Positions 23,701-35,700 of a DNA stretch of 64,000 nt are shown one piece after another. The position numbers were made by a program, and so were the translations under genes. This DNA is from Lanius collurio (Eukaryota; Chordata; Aves; Passeriformes; Laniidae), in the NCBI GenBank assembly GCA_020086605.1, contig JACBWW010000029.1, forward strand, positions 1,525,069-1,589,068. Reading direction: 5' to 3'. A model generated the notes under the pieces. That model saw nothing but the letters and a program-made list of their open reading frames with translations, made no database searches and had not been told where the DNA came from. The number at the start of each line of letters is the position of its first letter. The stretch's first letter is position 1.

Positions 23701-26700
23701 CTCTCCAGAGAGCAGGTGCTCCGGGCACAGCACTGCTGCTGGGGCTCTTGGGGGCAATTCCTGCCCTTGGTGCCCTAAAGGTGACATCCAGCTTATCCAG
23801 GTGGCCTGGGGATCAGCACAGGAGACTTGGGACAGCAGCACACAGGGCTCACACCTGGTCCTCTCCCTGTCCCCACCGCTTGAACCACTTGGGGCCATCC
23901 CTCTGGGAAAGCTGTGCATCCCAAAGCACTGCCAAGGCAATCCAGACCCTGCTCCCTGCACCATGCAGGATGAGAAGAACAGCACGGAGATGAATGGATG
24001 TCTGAGAGCACACGGGGTGATGGGAGCTCCAGGAACTGAGCTAAAAATCTCCATTTAACCACAGAAAAGAGCTGGCACCTGCCCCACTTGGGCCTGGCTT
24101 CCAGCCATGAAACCCCACAGCTGCACCAAGCACCCAAGGGAGCCAGGGCTGGCACCAGCACCCGCTGCCTGCCCTGGCATTTGGACCGTGCCTGGTTTTG
24201 CCTCGGTGTCCAGGTTAAAACATGGAGGGGGAAAGGTCTGGTGCGACTCCTCCCAGCATTGGCTGCCCAAGGGGAGTTTTCTGGCAGTGAGGGAAGCAAG
24301 TTTATTTACAGAGCAAATGGATTTTGGAGCAGGCAAACATCTGAGCATGTGAGAGAGGCTGCGGGGGAACGTGGGGGCCCCTCCTCCTGAAGCACCCTGG
24401 AAGGGTCTCCTCTGTCACTCAGTGGGAAGGAAAAGGGATTTCAAACCCAGCCACAGGAATGGAAAAGACAGCTTTTCTCTCCTTCTCTCCTCATTTTTTG
24501 TTTTTCAAATTGGGATAATCTGGGATTATTGACTGTGTTTCCCCAGGCTGAGGAGCCTGCCCGCCACGCTCCCCCTCCACATTCAGGACACTCCAAAGGA
24601 TGATCCCCTGCACACTGCTCACTCCCATTTTGCATTTCTCACCTGCTTCACGCCCTGACCCATCCCAGGGGAGGTGGAACACAGGGAGAGCACCTTGGAG
24701 GACACAGCAAGGGTAGGGGAGAGCGGGTTTATGGCCTGATGGTGAACCCGTGCCACGTCCCAGCCGTGCCCAAGGGGGGCACGGGGGCTGCAGGGAGGTG
24801 GCCCCACTCTGGGGGATGCTCTCCCTGCACCCTCCCTTCACCTTTTTGCTGGAGAGAGGTGTATCAGGTAAATACCACAAGCATGGTGCCACAAAGTGCT
24901 ATCAGGCAACTCCGAGTGGCTCTGGGAGCTGATTCTCCTCACTGGGGCCCCAGGGATGGGGCTTTTCTAACCTGCCCTGCAAAAACCTTTGTTCCCAGGT
25001 GTCAGAGCACATGCAGCAGGTCGCTGCCAGCTCTGGGGGGCACAAATAGTGCCTTTCCCCTTGTTCTGTCCCCTCTGCTTGGGGCAGCCAGGGCTGCTGT
25101 GGGATCAGGTGTCCTTTGGCCTTTCAGATGTGTTCCTTACCTGCTGTGGCTTGTCCCTGCCTTCCTGTCCCTGCTCTAGTGCCTGCTCCAGAAAAAAGTC
25201 TTGCAACAACTTTGTCTCCCCCTTCTCCCCCAAATCTTCCCATGGGAACACAGGCAGAGGCTTTTATTTTTAGCCCAGCCATACATACACAGATATACGT
25301 GTGTCTCTGTGTGTGCGTGTGTGCGTGCAATTAAAAATAGCAGAGCAGTCAAATTCTCCTGCTCCTTTTGATATGCCACAAGGGAAAAGATCCTGGTGCT
25401 GAGATCACAAGGAGCAGCTGACACCAGTGCTCGGGATGTCTTTTGATCAACTCCACAGATGTGACATGTCCCCATTGGCAACAGGGCTGGGTAAAAATAA
25501 ACCCCTGCAATCCAACGCTGCTGAGCTGCCCTCTCTGGGCACTCTGGGGCAGGCCTGGCCACTGCCACGCTGGGGATGCTCCCAGGTTCCTGCCTACTAC
25601 AGGTCAGGAATGCAGCTCTGTGTGTGTTGAACCTCCTCTTCCTAGAAAAACATGGGGAGAGCCTTTGCTTAGTGGGGTCACCCACATAAGCACCAGGATG
25701 GGCACCCCAGCACTCCAACCAGTCCCCTCTGCCAGGCAGGGTCATTTACCCACCCAGCCACCACAGATGTGGGGCTCCAGAGGGAATCTGTCACTCCCAG
25801 CTCAGAATCCATCACCCTGAGCAGCACTGAGAGCAGAGCCCCTCTGGGCTGGCCACAGCAGTGGGGACAGGCCCAGCCCCCCGCCCTGGTCGGGGGTGGC
25901 AGCAGCGATGGGGAGGCTGCCTGTGGGCACAGGACCTCATCTGCTCTGACTCTCCCTTTTCCCACCCTTTGCACTTCCTGCTGCCTTGGGAGAGGAGTGA
26001 ACTTTTGTTCTAATTTTACTCGGGACTTTGTAGGAAGATCAGCCATGGGTTCTTGGTGTGCAGCCAGCAAACACCCATGGAGACATGCTCAGAAATTCGG
26101 AGGCATCCTCCAGCCCAGACACCTGGCCCGGGTGTGCTGCAGCAAGGCTGCGACCACAGAGCTGCTGGCAGTGCCTGATGAGTCCCTGCTCCAGGCAGGA
26201 GATGCCCAGGCAGCCACACAGGTGCTCCCATGCCAACCCCTCCATCCTTCATGGGTGCAGGACCCCCAGCCTGGGCACCCCCTGCAGCAGCTGCTCCTGG
26301 AAGCCAAAGCTGGAAGGTGGAGGGCATTTGGGAATGGCCTCCCCTCAGAGACATTTCCCTCAGCTTTCCTTAAAGCCTGAGGCAGGTCTGACCTGGGCCC
26401 CAGCAGAGGTGCATTCACAATTCCCGAGGCTGATCCTCGCTCGGAGCTTCCCCTGCAGGGGCTTTTCTTCACCAGCTGCAGAGCTGGGACAGTCCTGCCC
26501 ACTGAGAGCAGTTTGTCACTTCAACCATGGCAGCAGAGCCTGCCCTGGGAGGCCATCAGGGACCCTCACACCGAGGGTGTGTGCTCATTTCACGCTCCTG
26601 CTGAGGCTGCTGGAGAGCCCTGTGCCCACCCCAGTGCCAGCCCCTGTCCATGCCCACGGCAGAGCGGGCAGTAGTGAGAAAGCACAAGGGACGGTCTCCA

Positions 26701-29700
26701 AACTGTCTGACAAGGACATCAGAGGTCACCCTGCCAACTCTCCTGTGCCAAGACTGCTCCTAAACTCTCTGTGAGCACAGCGGGTGAGGAGGGAACAGCT
26801 CCCCCCAACCCCTAAACCTTCTCCTGGAAAGCCATGAGCAAATCAGCCCAAGAGCTCCTGGCATCTCCTTGGGCAGCATCCCTTTGTCTCCTGCAGTGGA
26901 AGAGCTCCTGGGTGCTCTGGGGCTGCACCCACCACAGCCCCAGCTGCTCCCACTCCCTGTCCCTTTGCCATGTCCCCAGTCTGTCCTTCCCGGGGCAGTG
27001 GCAGGAGAGGCAGCATGAAGAGCTGGCACGGGGGTTAGCTCCATCTCCCTGCCCCATTGTGAGGGTGGTCGATGCAGGCCACTGTCACCAGTGTCCCCAG
27101 AAGCTCTGGCATGTGTCCTGGGCTGGAGCCATATCCAAGGACACCCCAGCTCAGTGCTGGCTCCCGACATCCCGGGGACAGCAGGTGGGACATGTCCCTT
27201 TCAGGTCTGCTTTGGAGCAGTGTGAGCTCTGGCATGTGAGGTCTTATCTCTGAAAAGACACGAGACTCCTCTCCAAGCCCAGCTCTAACTCAAACACTGG
27301 ATTAACGAGACAGGAAATGTTTTCCTCTTTTTCAGTATCAGCTTGGGCTCCCCAAACGAAACCCCCCAGTCAGCAGGACTGGAGAGGCTGGCTGGGGTCA
27401 GGCTGCTGGCTGTGTATCCATGAGCCCAGGGAGGGCAGGAACGGCCCTGCTGCCAGGGAACAGCAACCTAAAGCAGGGCAAGCAAGGGCTCAGCTCATTG
27501 TCTGCTCTGCTTAACTGGCTCAGGGACTTGGGGACAGCGCAGTGACCGTGACAGACCTGCAGGTGCTCTCCTCTGTCTCACTCCAACAACAGCACCGGCA
27601 GAAATTACCCTTATCTGCACAACCCCTGGGACCAACCCCTTGAAGTGGTGGCCAAGTATTTTGGCGTGGGCTGCGGGCACACGGGGCGATGGCACACGGG
27701 GCGATGACACACGGGGGGATGGCACACGGGGCGATGGCACACGGGGGGATGGCACACGGGGCGATGGCACACGGGGCGATGGCACACGGGGCGATGGCAC
27801 ACGGGGAGATGGCACACGGGGCGATGGCACACGGGGCGATGGCACACGGGGCGATGGCACACGGGGGGATGGCACACGCGCTGCTCGTGCTCAGCCAGCC
27901 TGCACGAGTGGCAGCCTCTGAAGTGCCGGCGTGCCAGCGCCGCTGGCCACGGGCAAGCGCCTTCCGGAGCCTCATCCTGCCTGAGCCTGCCAGGACAGCT
28001 GGGCACGGCCTGCACACCAGCCCGGGGTGCCCTGCAGCGGCCCTGTCACTCAGGTGCCACCGTGCTGCGTGGAACGAGGGAAGGAAAGAGGCAGCACCTT
28101 GCAGGGGCCAAAGGAAGCGGCTGGGGACGGGCAGCCCACTCCTCACGGGGAGCAAAGGGTGACTCAGCTCTTCCCTCCACAGCCAAGAGCCTACCCAAAG
28201 CATTAAGGGATAAATATACAGGCACACGTGCTGCACACACAGCCCCAAATCAGCCAGGGGCGTTCAGGCTGGGACCCAAAGCAGCAGAAGGTGAGAAATG
28301 CCGAGAACACCAAGTGCTGCTCCCACCAGCCCTCCCTCGGCCCCACGGGGAGTTCCTCCCTCCTCACCCTCACCCGGACCTGGACTTGAAAAAGGAAAGA
28401 AAACCCTTGGGCAGGGGTTTTGCAGAGTTGTCTGGGCTTATCAGGGAAATCCATAATCACAGACTGCCTCAAATGGGGATTACAGCCCTGCAGGGAGATG
28501 GGCACTGTGGGGCCGTTCAGTGGGATGGGCTCCCACCAGGCAGGTGGCACTGGGATAGCTGGTGTGGCACTGGGATAGCTGGTGTGGCACTGGGATGCTG
28601 GTGTGGCACTGGGATGGCTGGTGTGACACTGGGATAGCTGGTGTGGAACTGCCTGGTGTGGCACTGGGATAGCTTGTGTGGCACTGGGCTGGCTCCTGTG
28701 GCACTGGGATAGCTGGTGTGGCACTGGGATGGCTGGTGTGGCACTGGGATGGCTCCTGTGGCACTGGGATGGTTGGTGTGGCACTGGCTGGTGTGGCACT
28801 GGGATGGCTGGTGTAGCACTGCCTGGTGTGGCACTGGGATGGCTGGTGTGGCACTGGGATGGCTGGTGTGACACTGGGATGGTTGGTGTGGCACTGGGAT
28901 GCTGGTGTGGCACTGGGCTGGCTCCTGTGGCACTGGGATGGTTGGTGTGACACTGGGATAGCTGGTGTGGAACTGCCTGGTCTGGCACTGGGATGCTGGT
29001 GTGGCACTTGGGATGCTGGTGTGGCACTGGGCTGGCTCCTGTGGCACTGGGATAGCTCGTGTGGCACTGCCTGGTGTGGCACTGGGATGGTTGGTGTGGC
29101 ACTGGGCACAGCCATTCACCCCTTTTAGGGAGGCAGGGCTGGGTGCCTGCAGACCCCCAGCACCCTCCTGAGCTGCCCCAGAACCAGAGTGAGGAGGCTT
29201 TGGGGGCATGACCCACACTGGGACCAAACCCAGGGGTGCACCCTGTGGTCCCTGCAGCTCCCACCACCCAGTGCCCGTGGGGCCAGGCCAGCAGCAGCCA
29301 CGTTGGGTGCTGCCAGCCCCTCATCATGCCCAGCTGCATCCCAGCCCAGATGGATGGGAGATGTACCCAGGGTGGGCAGCCTGGCTCCAGCACCAGGGAG
29401 GAGGGCAGAGGTGGCAGCGGAGGAGAGAGCAATAAATAAGTGTAAATACAGCAAGGAGGCACCTGGCCAGAGCTGTGAAGGTCACAGAGTGTGTGCCAGC
29501 AGATAAGCACACCCCCCCGAGTGGCATTTGACAAAATGTCACTGTGAATGAGGCAGAGGTGGTGTCGGGTTGTGCCCTGGCCCCGCTGCCCCTCGACACC
29601 CCGATATTTATAGCCTGAGAGCCCCACAGTGAAGGACGAGAGCTCCGTGGAGCTGAGGGGACCCTGCCTGCACACACAGAGGGTGACACAGCACAGGGGA

Positions 29701-32700
29701 GCACATCCCCTTGCCAGGTTTGGGGGACAGGCACACAGGAACCTCCCAGGCTGCTCGGAGCATGCAGCACCTCACTGTCCTGCCAGGCATTTTGCCCTCT
29801 GCCCCCTGTTAATTTTTAATTACTTTTTTTAACTTTCTACTAATCCATTTTAATGATTCAGTCCAACCAGCAAGAGGCAAAACCTCATTTAAAGCCTGGA
29901 CTAAGCAAAGAGCAGCTCTTTCTTCCTCCTGAGCTACTCCAAACCAACTTGTGCTGGTCCATCTTGCTGCAGCACGTGGGAGCTGCTGGGCCCCACGCTG
30001 GGCACGCTGTGCCAACACAGCTTGGACTCAGAGGTTGGACTCAAAGGTTAGGCCTGATCATCTCAGAAGTCTTTTCCAACCTAAATGGTTCTGTGATTCT
30101 GTGACAACACCCTCCCAACAGAGCCTGAGACCTGCTGAGTAGGAAAAGGTGTTCTGAGTGGGAAAAGGGGGTTCTGAGTGGGAAAAGGGGTGCCCAGTGC
30201 CAGGCTCTGAGCCCCTGCCCCAGCCTGAGCACGGTCTCACTCGCTGACTTTTGTCTTACATTAGAAGGGTGTAATTAAGATCAACCATGAGATGCCAGTA
30301 ATGGGAAATATTAAACATTAACCGCAAACAATAAACATGAACTTGCCAGGATAACTTTGATATGGAGGAGAGATGGAAGAAATTGCACTAAACTGTCCTT
30401 GAGTCACAGGATAGAAAAAAGGAGCCTGAGATACTGGTAATAATGCCCTGGATAAACAACATTCTGCTGGAACACTTCAAACAAAGGTGTGTCAGGATTG
30501 GGAAGAAGGGCAGCACCAAAGTGGATCACAGGTTACAGAGCTGCACACTCACACTGCACTCAGCTCATTTATTCAGGCTCCAAATTACAGAGTCCACTTT
30601 GGGTCTCCCCGAGCTCCAGGGCCAGCCCAGGGCTGCAGCACCCACCAGGGAGACCCTGCTACACCCTAAATCACCCCCCTCACTGCTGCCAGGCACAGGC
30701 AGGTGGTGGCTGTGCCCCGTGCACGGAGCAGGCACAGCAGGGAACGGGCTGTTCCCAAAGAGCCACCTCCTCTCTCAACACCACCTCATGGAAACAGCCC
30801 TGCCTGGCCGTGCTGTGCCCCTGTGGTCTGCCAGGACACAGTGCCAGCACACCTGGCCACTCAGAACTGTGTCTCCCCAGGTGTGACAGCTTCATCCTGC
30901 ACCCCTGGGGCCAGTCAGCAGCACTCCAGGGCAACCAACCCTGCCAGCAGCCAGCCTGGCAAACACCACGCACCACCCGCTGATCCAGCACCCCAAATAT
31001 CCATGTGCCAGTGGCTGCTGCCACCCCTGTCCCTGCCACCACTCAGTGGCATCAGCCAGGCAGGGCACAGGCCCCAGGCCTGGACACTGGTGGGGGTTTC
31101 TAAGAAATTCCTTGTTATCTCCCCCAAACCAAGGGCAGGACCAACAGACAGCAGCTGGCATGTGCTGAGCCGGGCACAAAGCACGGTGGGGACTGAAATG
31201 TCCCACCAGCTCTGAGCTCTCCAGCCCTGCCAGGTGATCCCCTGGCTGTGGGGACAGGCGGGGAAGGAGCAGGAGCAGAAGAAGGCAGGGTTCCCCCAGC
31301 AGCACCCCACCTCCTTCCTGCTGCCCCTCCAAGCAGCACAGCCTGTGTGGGACAAGGGCAGAGCAAGAGGTGGCACAAGCGCTGCCACCCCAAGAAGATG
31401 CTCAGTGGGACTGGGAGCAGTGGGGACCGTGGCTGAGGCCAGCAGGGCATTGAGACAGTGAAATTCTTGGGATTGCTCCCACTCCCACTGGAGGTGGCAG
31501 GGAAGGCTTCCTTGAAGACGAGCTGGGGAGCCCCAGGAGCTGGGCTGGCAGCACAGGGGAGCAGGCTGTGCCATGGCAGGGGACAAGTCCTGACTCACTG
31601 AGGAGCTGACTGTTAGCCAGCTCTGCTGGTCACAAAAATTCCCCACGGTGGCAACTCCCTCCTGTTGCAAGGAAAACATGAGGGGGTGATTATTTTCAGA
31701 CCTTCCTCATCCGATGGCCCTGCAGCCACATGACTGCTGTGGGCACCAGCGAGGAGGAGCAGCCCTGTCCCTGCTCTGCCCACCAGCCCCTTTGGAGGTT
31801 TGGTGCCCAGCTCAGAGGCTGGCAGGGCTCCACGAGGCCCTTTCTGCCCAGAAAACATTGCCAACATCCTCCCATGGCACAGCCAGCACCAGCTCAGCTC
31901 CATGGGCACTGCTCACCCTGGCACTGGCACCTCCTCACCCCACACAGCCGGCTCCAACAGCAAATCCCTGCCTGGAAGCAGCAACTGTCCCTCCAGCTGC
32001 CCACAGCACCAAGTCAGACCTGTGGTGGCTCTCAGAGGCAGGCAGAGCCCCTGCCCATGGGCACATCACCACCTTGTGCCACACTGGGTGGTGGCTGTGC
32101 CACCAAGCCCAGCCACAGCTGTGCTCCCTTCCCACAGCCACAGCCTTGGGACCCTCCAGCTCCCAAAAGCTCTCCTCAGCTTTCCAGGAGCCACAGCTGA
32201 AGCCTGCAGCCCTGGGAACCCCTGAACTACTTCAGCCTGGCTCTGCCCAGCTTGGCAAGGGCTGGAACTCCCGGCAGACTCTGCCACTCGGTGTCACCCA
32301 CGGCTGTGAAATGGAGCTGAGGTCACACCCGGCCCAATCCTGCCCAAATCCTGCCCCTTTACACCTGACAAGCAGCTGGAGAGAACCTGCTGCCTGCCAG
32401 CCACCCCAGGCCGGTGTCACCCCCCTGCCAGCTCTGTCACCACCACCTGCAGGATGCCCTTCACCTCCCCAAGCCACAGGCGCCTTTTCACACCTCGCTG
32501 ATGCTCTGGTGAGGAGCAGGGACTGCCTGGACAACCTGCTGGGAGCACTCCCAGCCCCTCCTGCTGCAGCAGGGCAGGGAGGACAGCGCAGTCCTGCCCG
32601 CCTTGGTGCCACAGCAATGGCTCTGAGGGTCACAGAGGGGCTCAGGAAGACACCCCAGGGCTGGCACTGCTCGGAGCTGCTCGTGCCACCAGCAGCCTCT

Positions 32701-35700
32701 TAGTGCTAATCAGGCCGAGGCAGGAGACGGGGAAGGTTCAAGCTGGGGTTAAGAAGGCACAAGGAGGATCTTCCCGCATTAGCCTGAGCTCCCGGCGGGC
32801 CGAGCCCCAGCACGCTCCAGGGACGGCCCTGCCCTGCTGGGGGTGTCAGGCCACCACCTCCAAGCCCTCACCGTGATCCTCCAGGAGCCTTTCTCCTGCT
32901 GGACATGGGCTGTGCTGGCCAGGGGACACTGTGGGAGTCCTCACCATGCCCGACTCCCATGTGAAAGTGAAGTTTTCAGCTGGAGGCACGAGGTCTCAGA
33001 GGATGCAAACCACCATGCAAAGGGCAAAGCCACTCAGATCTGTCCTCACCCTCCTGCCCAGCCTGTCCAAGCCCATATTCCAGTGCAGGTAGAAGCCCCA
33101 GCCCGGCCAGGTGGGTGGGCACTGCCTGCCACCCCTCACTGCTGCAGGGAATGGGCAGCACTGCCCCTGCCAGCTCGTGCTTCTGCCCTGCACAGCACTG
33201 GCATCCTGCTCCTCCCTGTCCCCAGCCCCTGGGGACAGCAAGAGGGGGCTCCCCCACTTCTCCTCCTGAGCCAGGGGCTCCCTCTCCTCCCCCACCCCGC
33301 TACACCCAAAGAAATCATTGCCCATTTTGTGCCCTGGGGGTGTCCTGGCCAGAAGGGACTGTCACCACCCTGTGTGGCCACCTCATACCTCTGCCCAGAA
33401 AGCTGCTGGAGAAGGGGAATGCTGGCAGCTGGGTATTTTCCAGGTGGGCATCAGGGAGCCACCAGGATAAAGTGATTGATTATCAGTATTGATACCACTC
33501 CAACTCTGTGGGAAAACTGAGGCCGGGGAAGGTGAGAGGAGAGCAAGTCCCAGCAGGTCTGTGGAGACATGGACACGCTCCCAGTGGATGGTGGAGCTGA
33601 GAACCCTCTGGGCAGGCGCTTCCAGCAGCACAGCCTGTTTGCTTTGAGGATTTCCTGGGGCTGCACAAGGCTTTGCTGTGTCCGGGTCCACACCCGGGCA
33701 CTGTTGGGTGTCCTGGCCAGGCCACTGCCCCCAGGGCTGGGCTCTGTCCCTGCTTTTTGGCTCTGCAGGAAACATTTCTGAGAGCCACAGCCTGGAGCTG
33801 CCAACCTGCTTTCCTCGGGCTTCCTACTCTGCAAACAACTGACTCACCCTGGAAAGAAACTGCTCCAAGATCTCCAGATAGAAAAATTCCTAGGAAGGCA
33901 AGAAGCTCCTTCAGGAGCACATGCAAACCCACAAACACAAAGCTTTGTGCTGTTTCAAATTCTCTCCTCTGAGGGACCACACCTTTCCCCTCCCCAAAAC
34001 CCCAGGCAGGCTCCAACAGGGCATGAGAGGAGGGGTCTGGTCGCTCCCTGCGGCAGCATCTGAGGGCTGGGGCCCCTCTCCTCCTCCCAAACCAGTTGGG
34101 GGCCCTTCTGCTCCTCCCAAACCAGTTGGGGTGAAGCCCACAAGCATGACTTCTTACACTTAAATCAGATCCTTTAGCTGCTCCATGTGCTGTGCCAGCT
34201 CCCTCACCACCCTGCCCTGAACCTGCCTGCCCCCAAGCCTTGTCCCCCCCATTTTTGACCCCAGCTAATCCAGGGATCAACAGAAAGCCAGAGACCCCAG
34301 GGTGGGCTGGCCTGAGATCCAGACCTGAGCTCTGCTCTGACCCAGCAGCCACCTCTGGGTTGGGGGCATCAGCACCTCTGGTGCGGGGGAATCCACCTCC
34401 ACCCTGGCAGCGCCACGTCCTGCGTGTTCTGAAACCCCACGCAGGGCTGGCACGGGTTCAGGCTCCTCATGCCTGGCTTGCTGTGCCACCTTTGCACGGC
34501 CCCAGTGCCTGGCAGCAGCTCCCCAGTCACAGGAGCAGCTCCAGTTTCCAGCCCTGCACCTCGCTCTTATCCACCCGCTCTTATCCCTCCCTCTCCCTCT
34601 GCTGCCTCCGTGTCAGGGGCTGCCATGTGGGAGCCTGGCCAGGTGTCCTTGTCAGAGCCCCCAGTGTCACCTTGGAGGGGTGGGCAGGGCAGCAGGGCAG
34701 GGCTGTGCTCGGTGTGGCACCATGGGGGGACCTGCAGGGACACTGCTGGGCCACACCAGGCTGAGCAGCTCAGGCTGGAGCTGGATGAGAACTGCCAGCC
34801 CTGCACCTGCCAGCCTGGCAGCAGGACACGGAGGGCATGGTGGGCATGGCACCCAAGCAGGCAGCCCCTCAGCCTGTCCACCCAGCACCATTCCCAGACC
34901 CAGTGACCAGGTGGCACAGTGAGAGCTGGGCTTGGTTATGCAAACCACAAGGGAGCTGTTTCAACCAGCTGGACTCCTGCTTGGCAGTCAGGTGCCTTTC
35001 TCCTCCTCCTCCTCCTCCTCCCAAATGGCTGCCAGCCCCCTGGGCAGCCGCCCAGGCTCTGCGGGTGCCTCTGTCCCCCCACTGAACACTCCACCCCTGC
35101 TGTGGGCGAGGGGCTGTCCCTCCCTGGGGTGCCCCAGGACGTGGGGGGCAGGCAGGGGGCTCGCTGACCCCCAGCACCATGTGCTGCTCTGCCCCAGCTC
35201 AGCTGTGAAGCAGCTCTGCCAGTGGGGTGTCCTTGGGGTGTCCTCAAGTGTCCCCGTAATGCCAAGGCAGAGCTGGCACCACGGGCGGGCACGTCCATGC
35301 CCCGCACCCTTCACAGAATCACAGAATGGGTTGGGTTGGGAGGGAACCTTAAAGAAAATCCAGTCCCACCCCCTGCCACGGGCAGGGACACCTTCTGCTA
35401 TCCCAGCTTGCTCCAAGCCCTGTCCAGCCCAGCCTTGGGCACTTCCAGGGATCCAGGGGCAGCCACAGCTTCCATCGTGCCCGACTGGGAGCAGAGAGCT
35501 GGGGCTGTGCAGCAGTGGGGAGAAGCTGTTTGCCCCATTGCTGGGGAGTTTTGCCCAGCATTGTGCCCACATTGGCATTTCCCATCCCTAGGAGGTGCAG
35601 GAACCCAAGCAAAAAAACTTCCTGTGGAAGGAAGGATGCAGGAAGAAAGTGCTGGTGCTGTGAGCCCCGTGGGAAGGCTTGGGCAGAGCTGATCACCATG

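Noticed and set aside
27495..27875. Repetitive RVPSP peptide frame
   Set aside because: A by-product of the 15-bp minisatellite, whose unit length is divisible by three.
28203..29675. 490-codon open frame on the minus strand with CHTxxPSAT-type repeats
   Set aside because: It is produced by the 20-bp minisatellite; there is no family similarity and no splice or promoter support.
31580..31610. 'agtcctgactcactgagg' as part of a miR-378-like hairpin
   Set aside because: Only a short stretch resembles one arm, with no matching complementary arm at hairpin distance.
31714..32703. 329-codon plus-strand open frame in intron 1
   Set aside because: Pro/Ala/Ser-rich low-complexity translation of GC-rich intron, with overlapping open frames on both strands and no domain.
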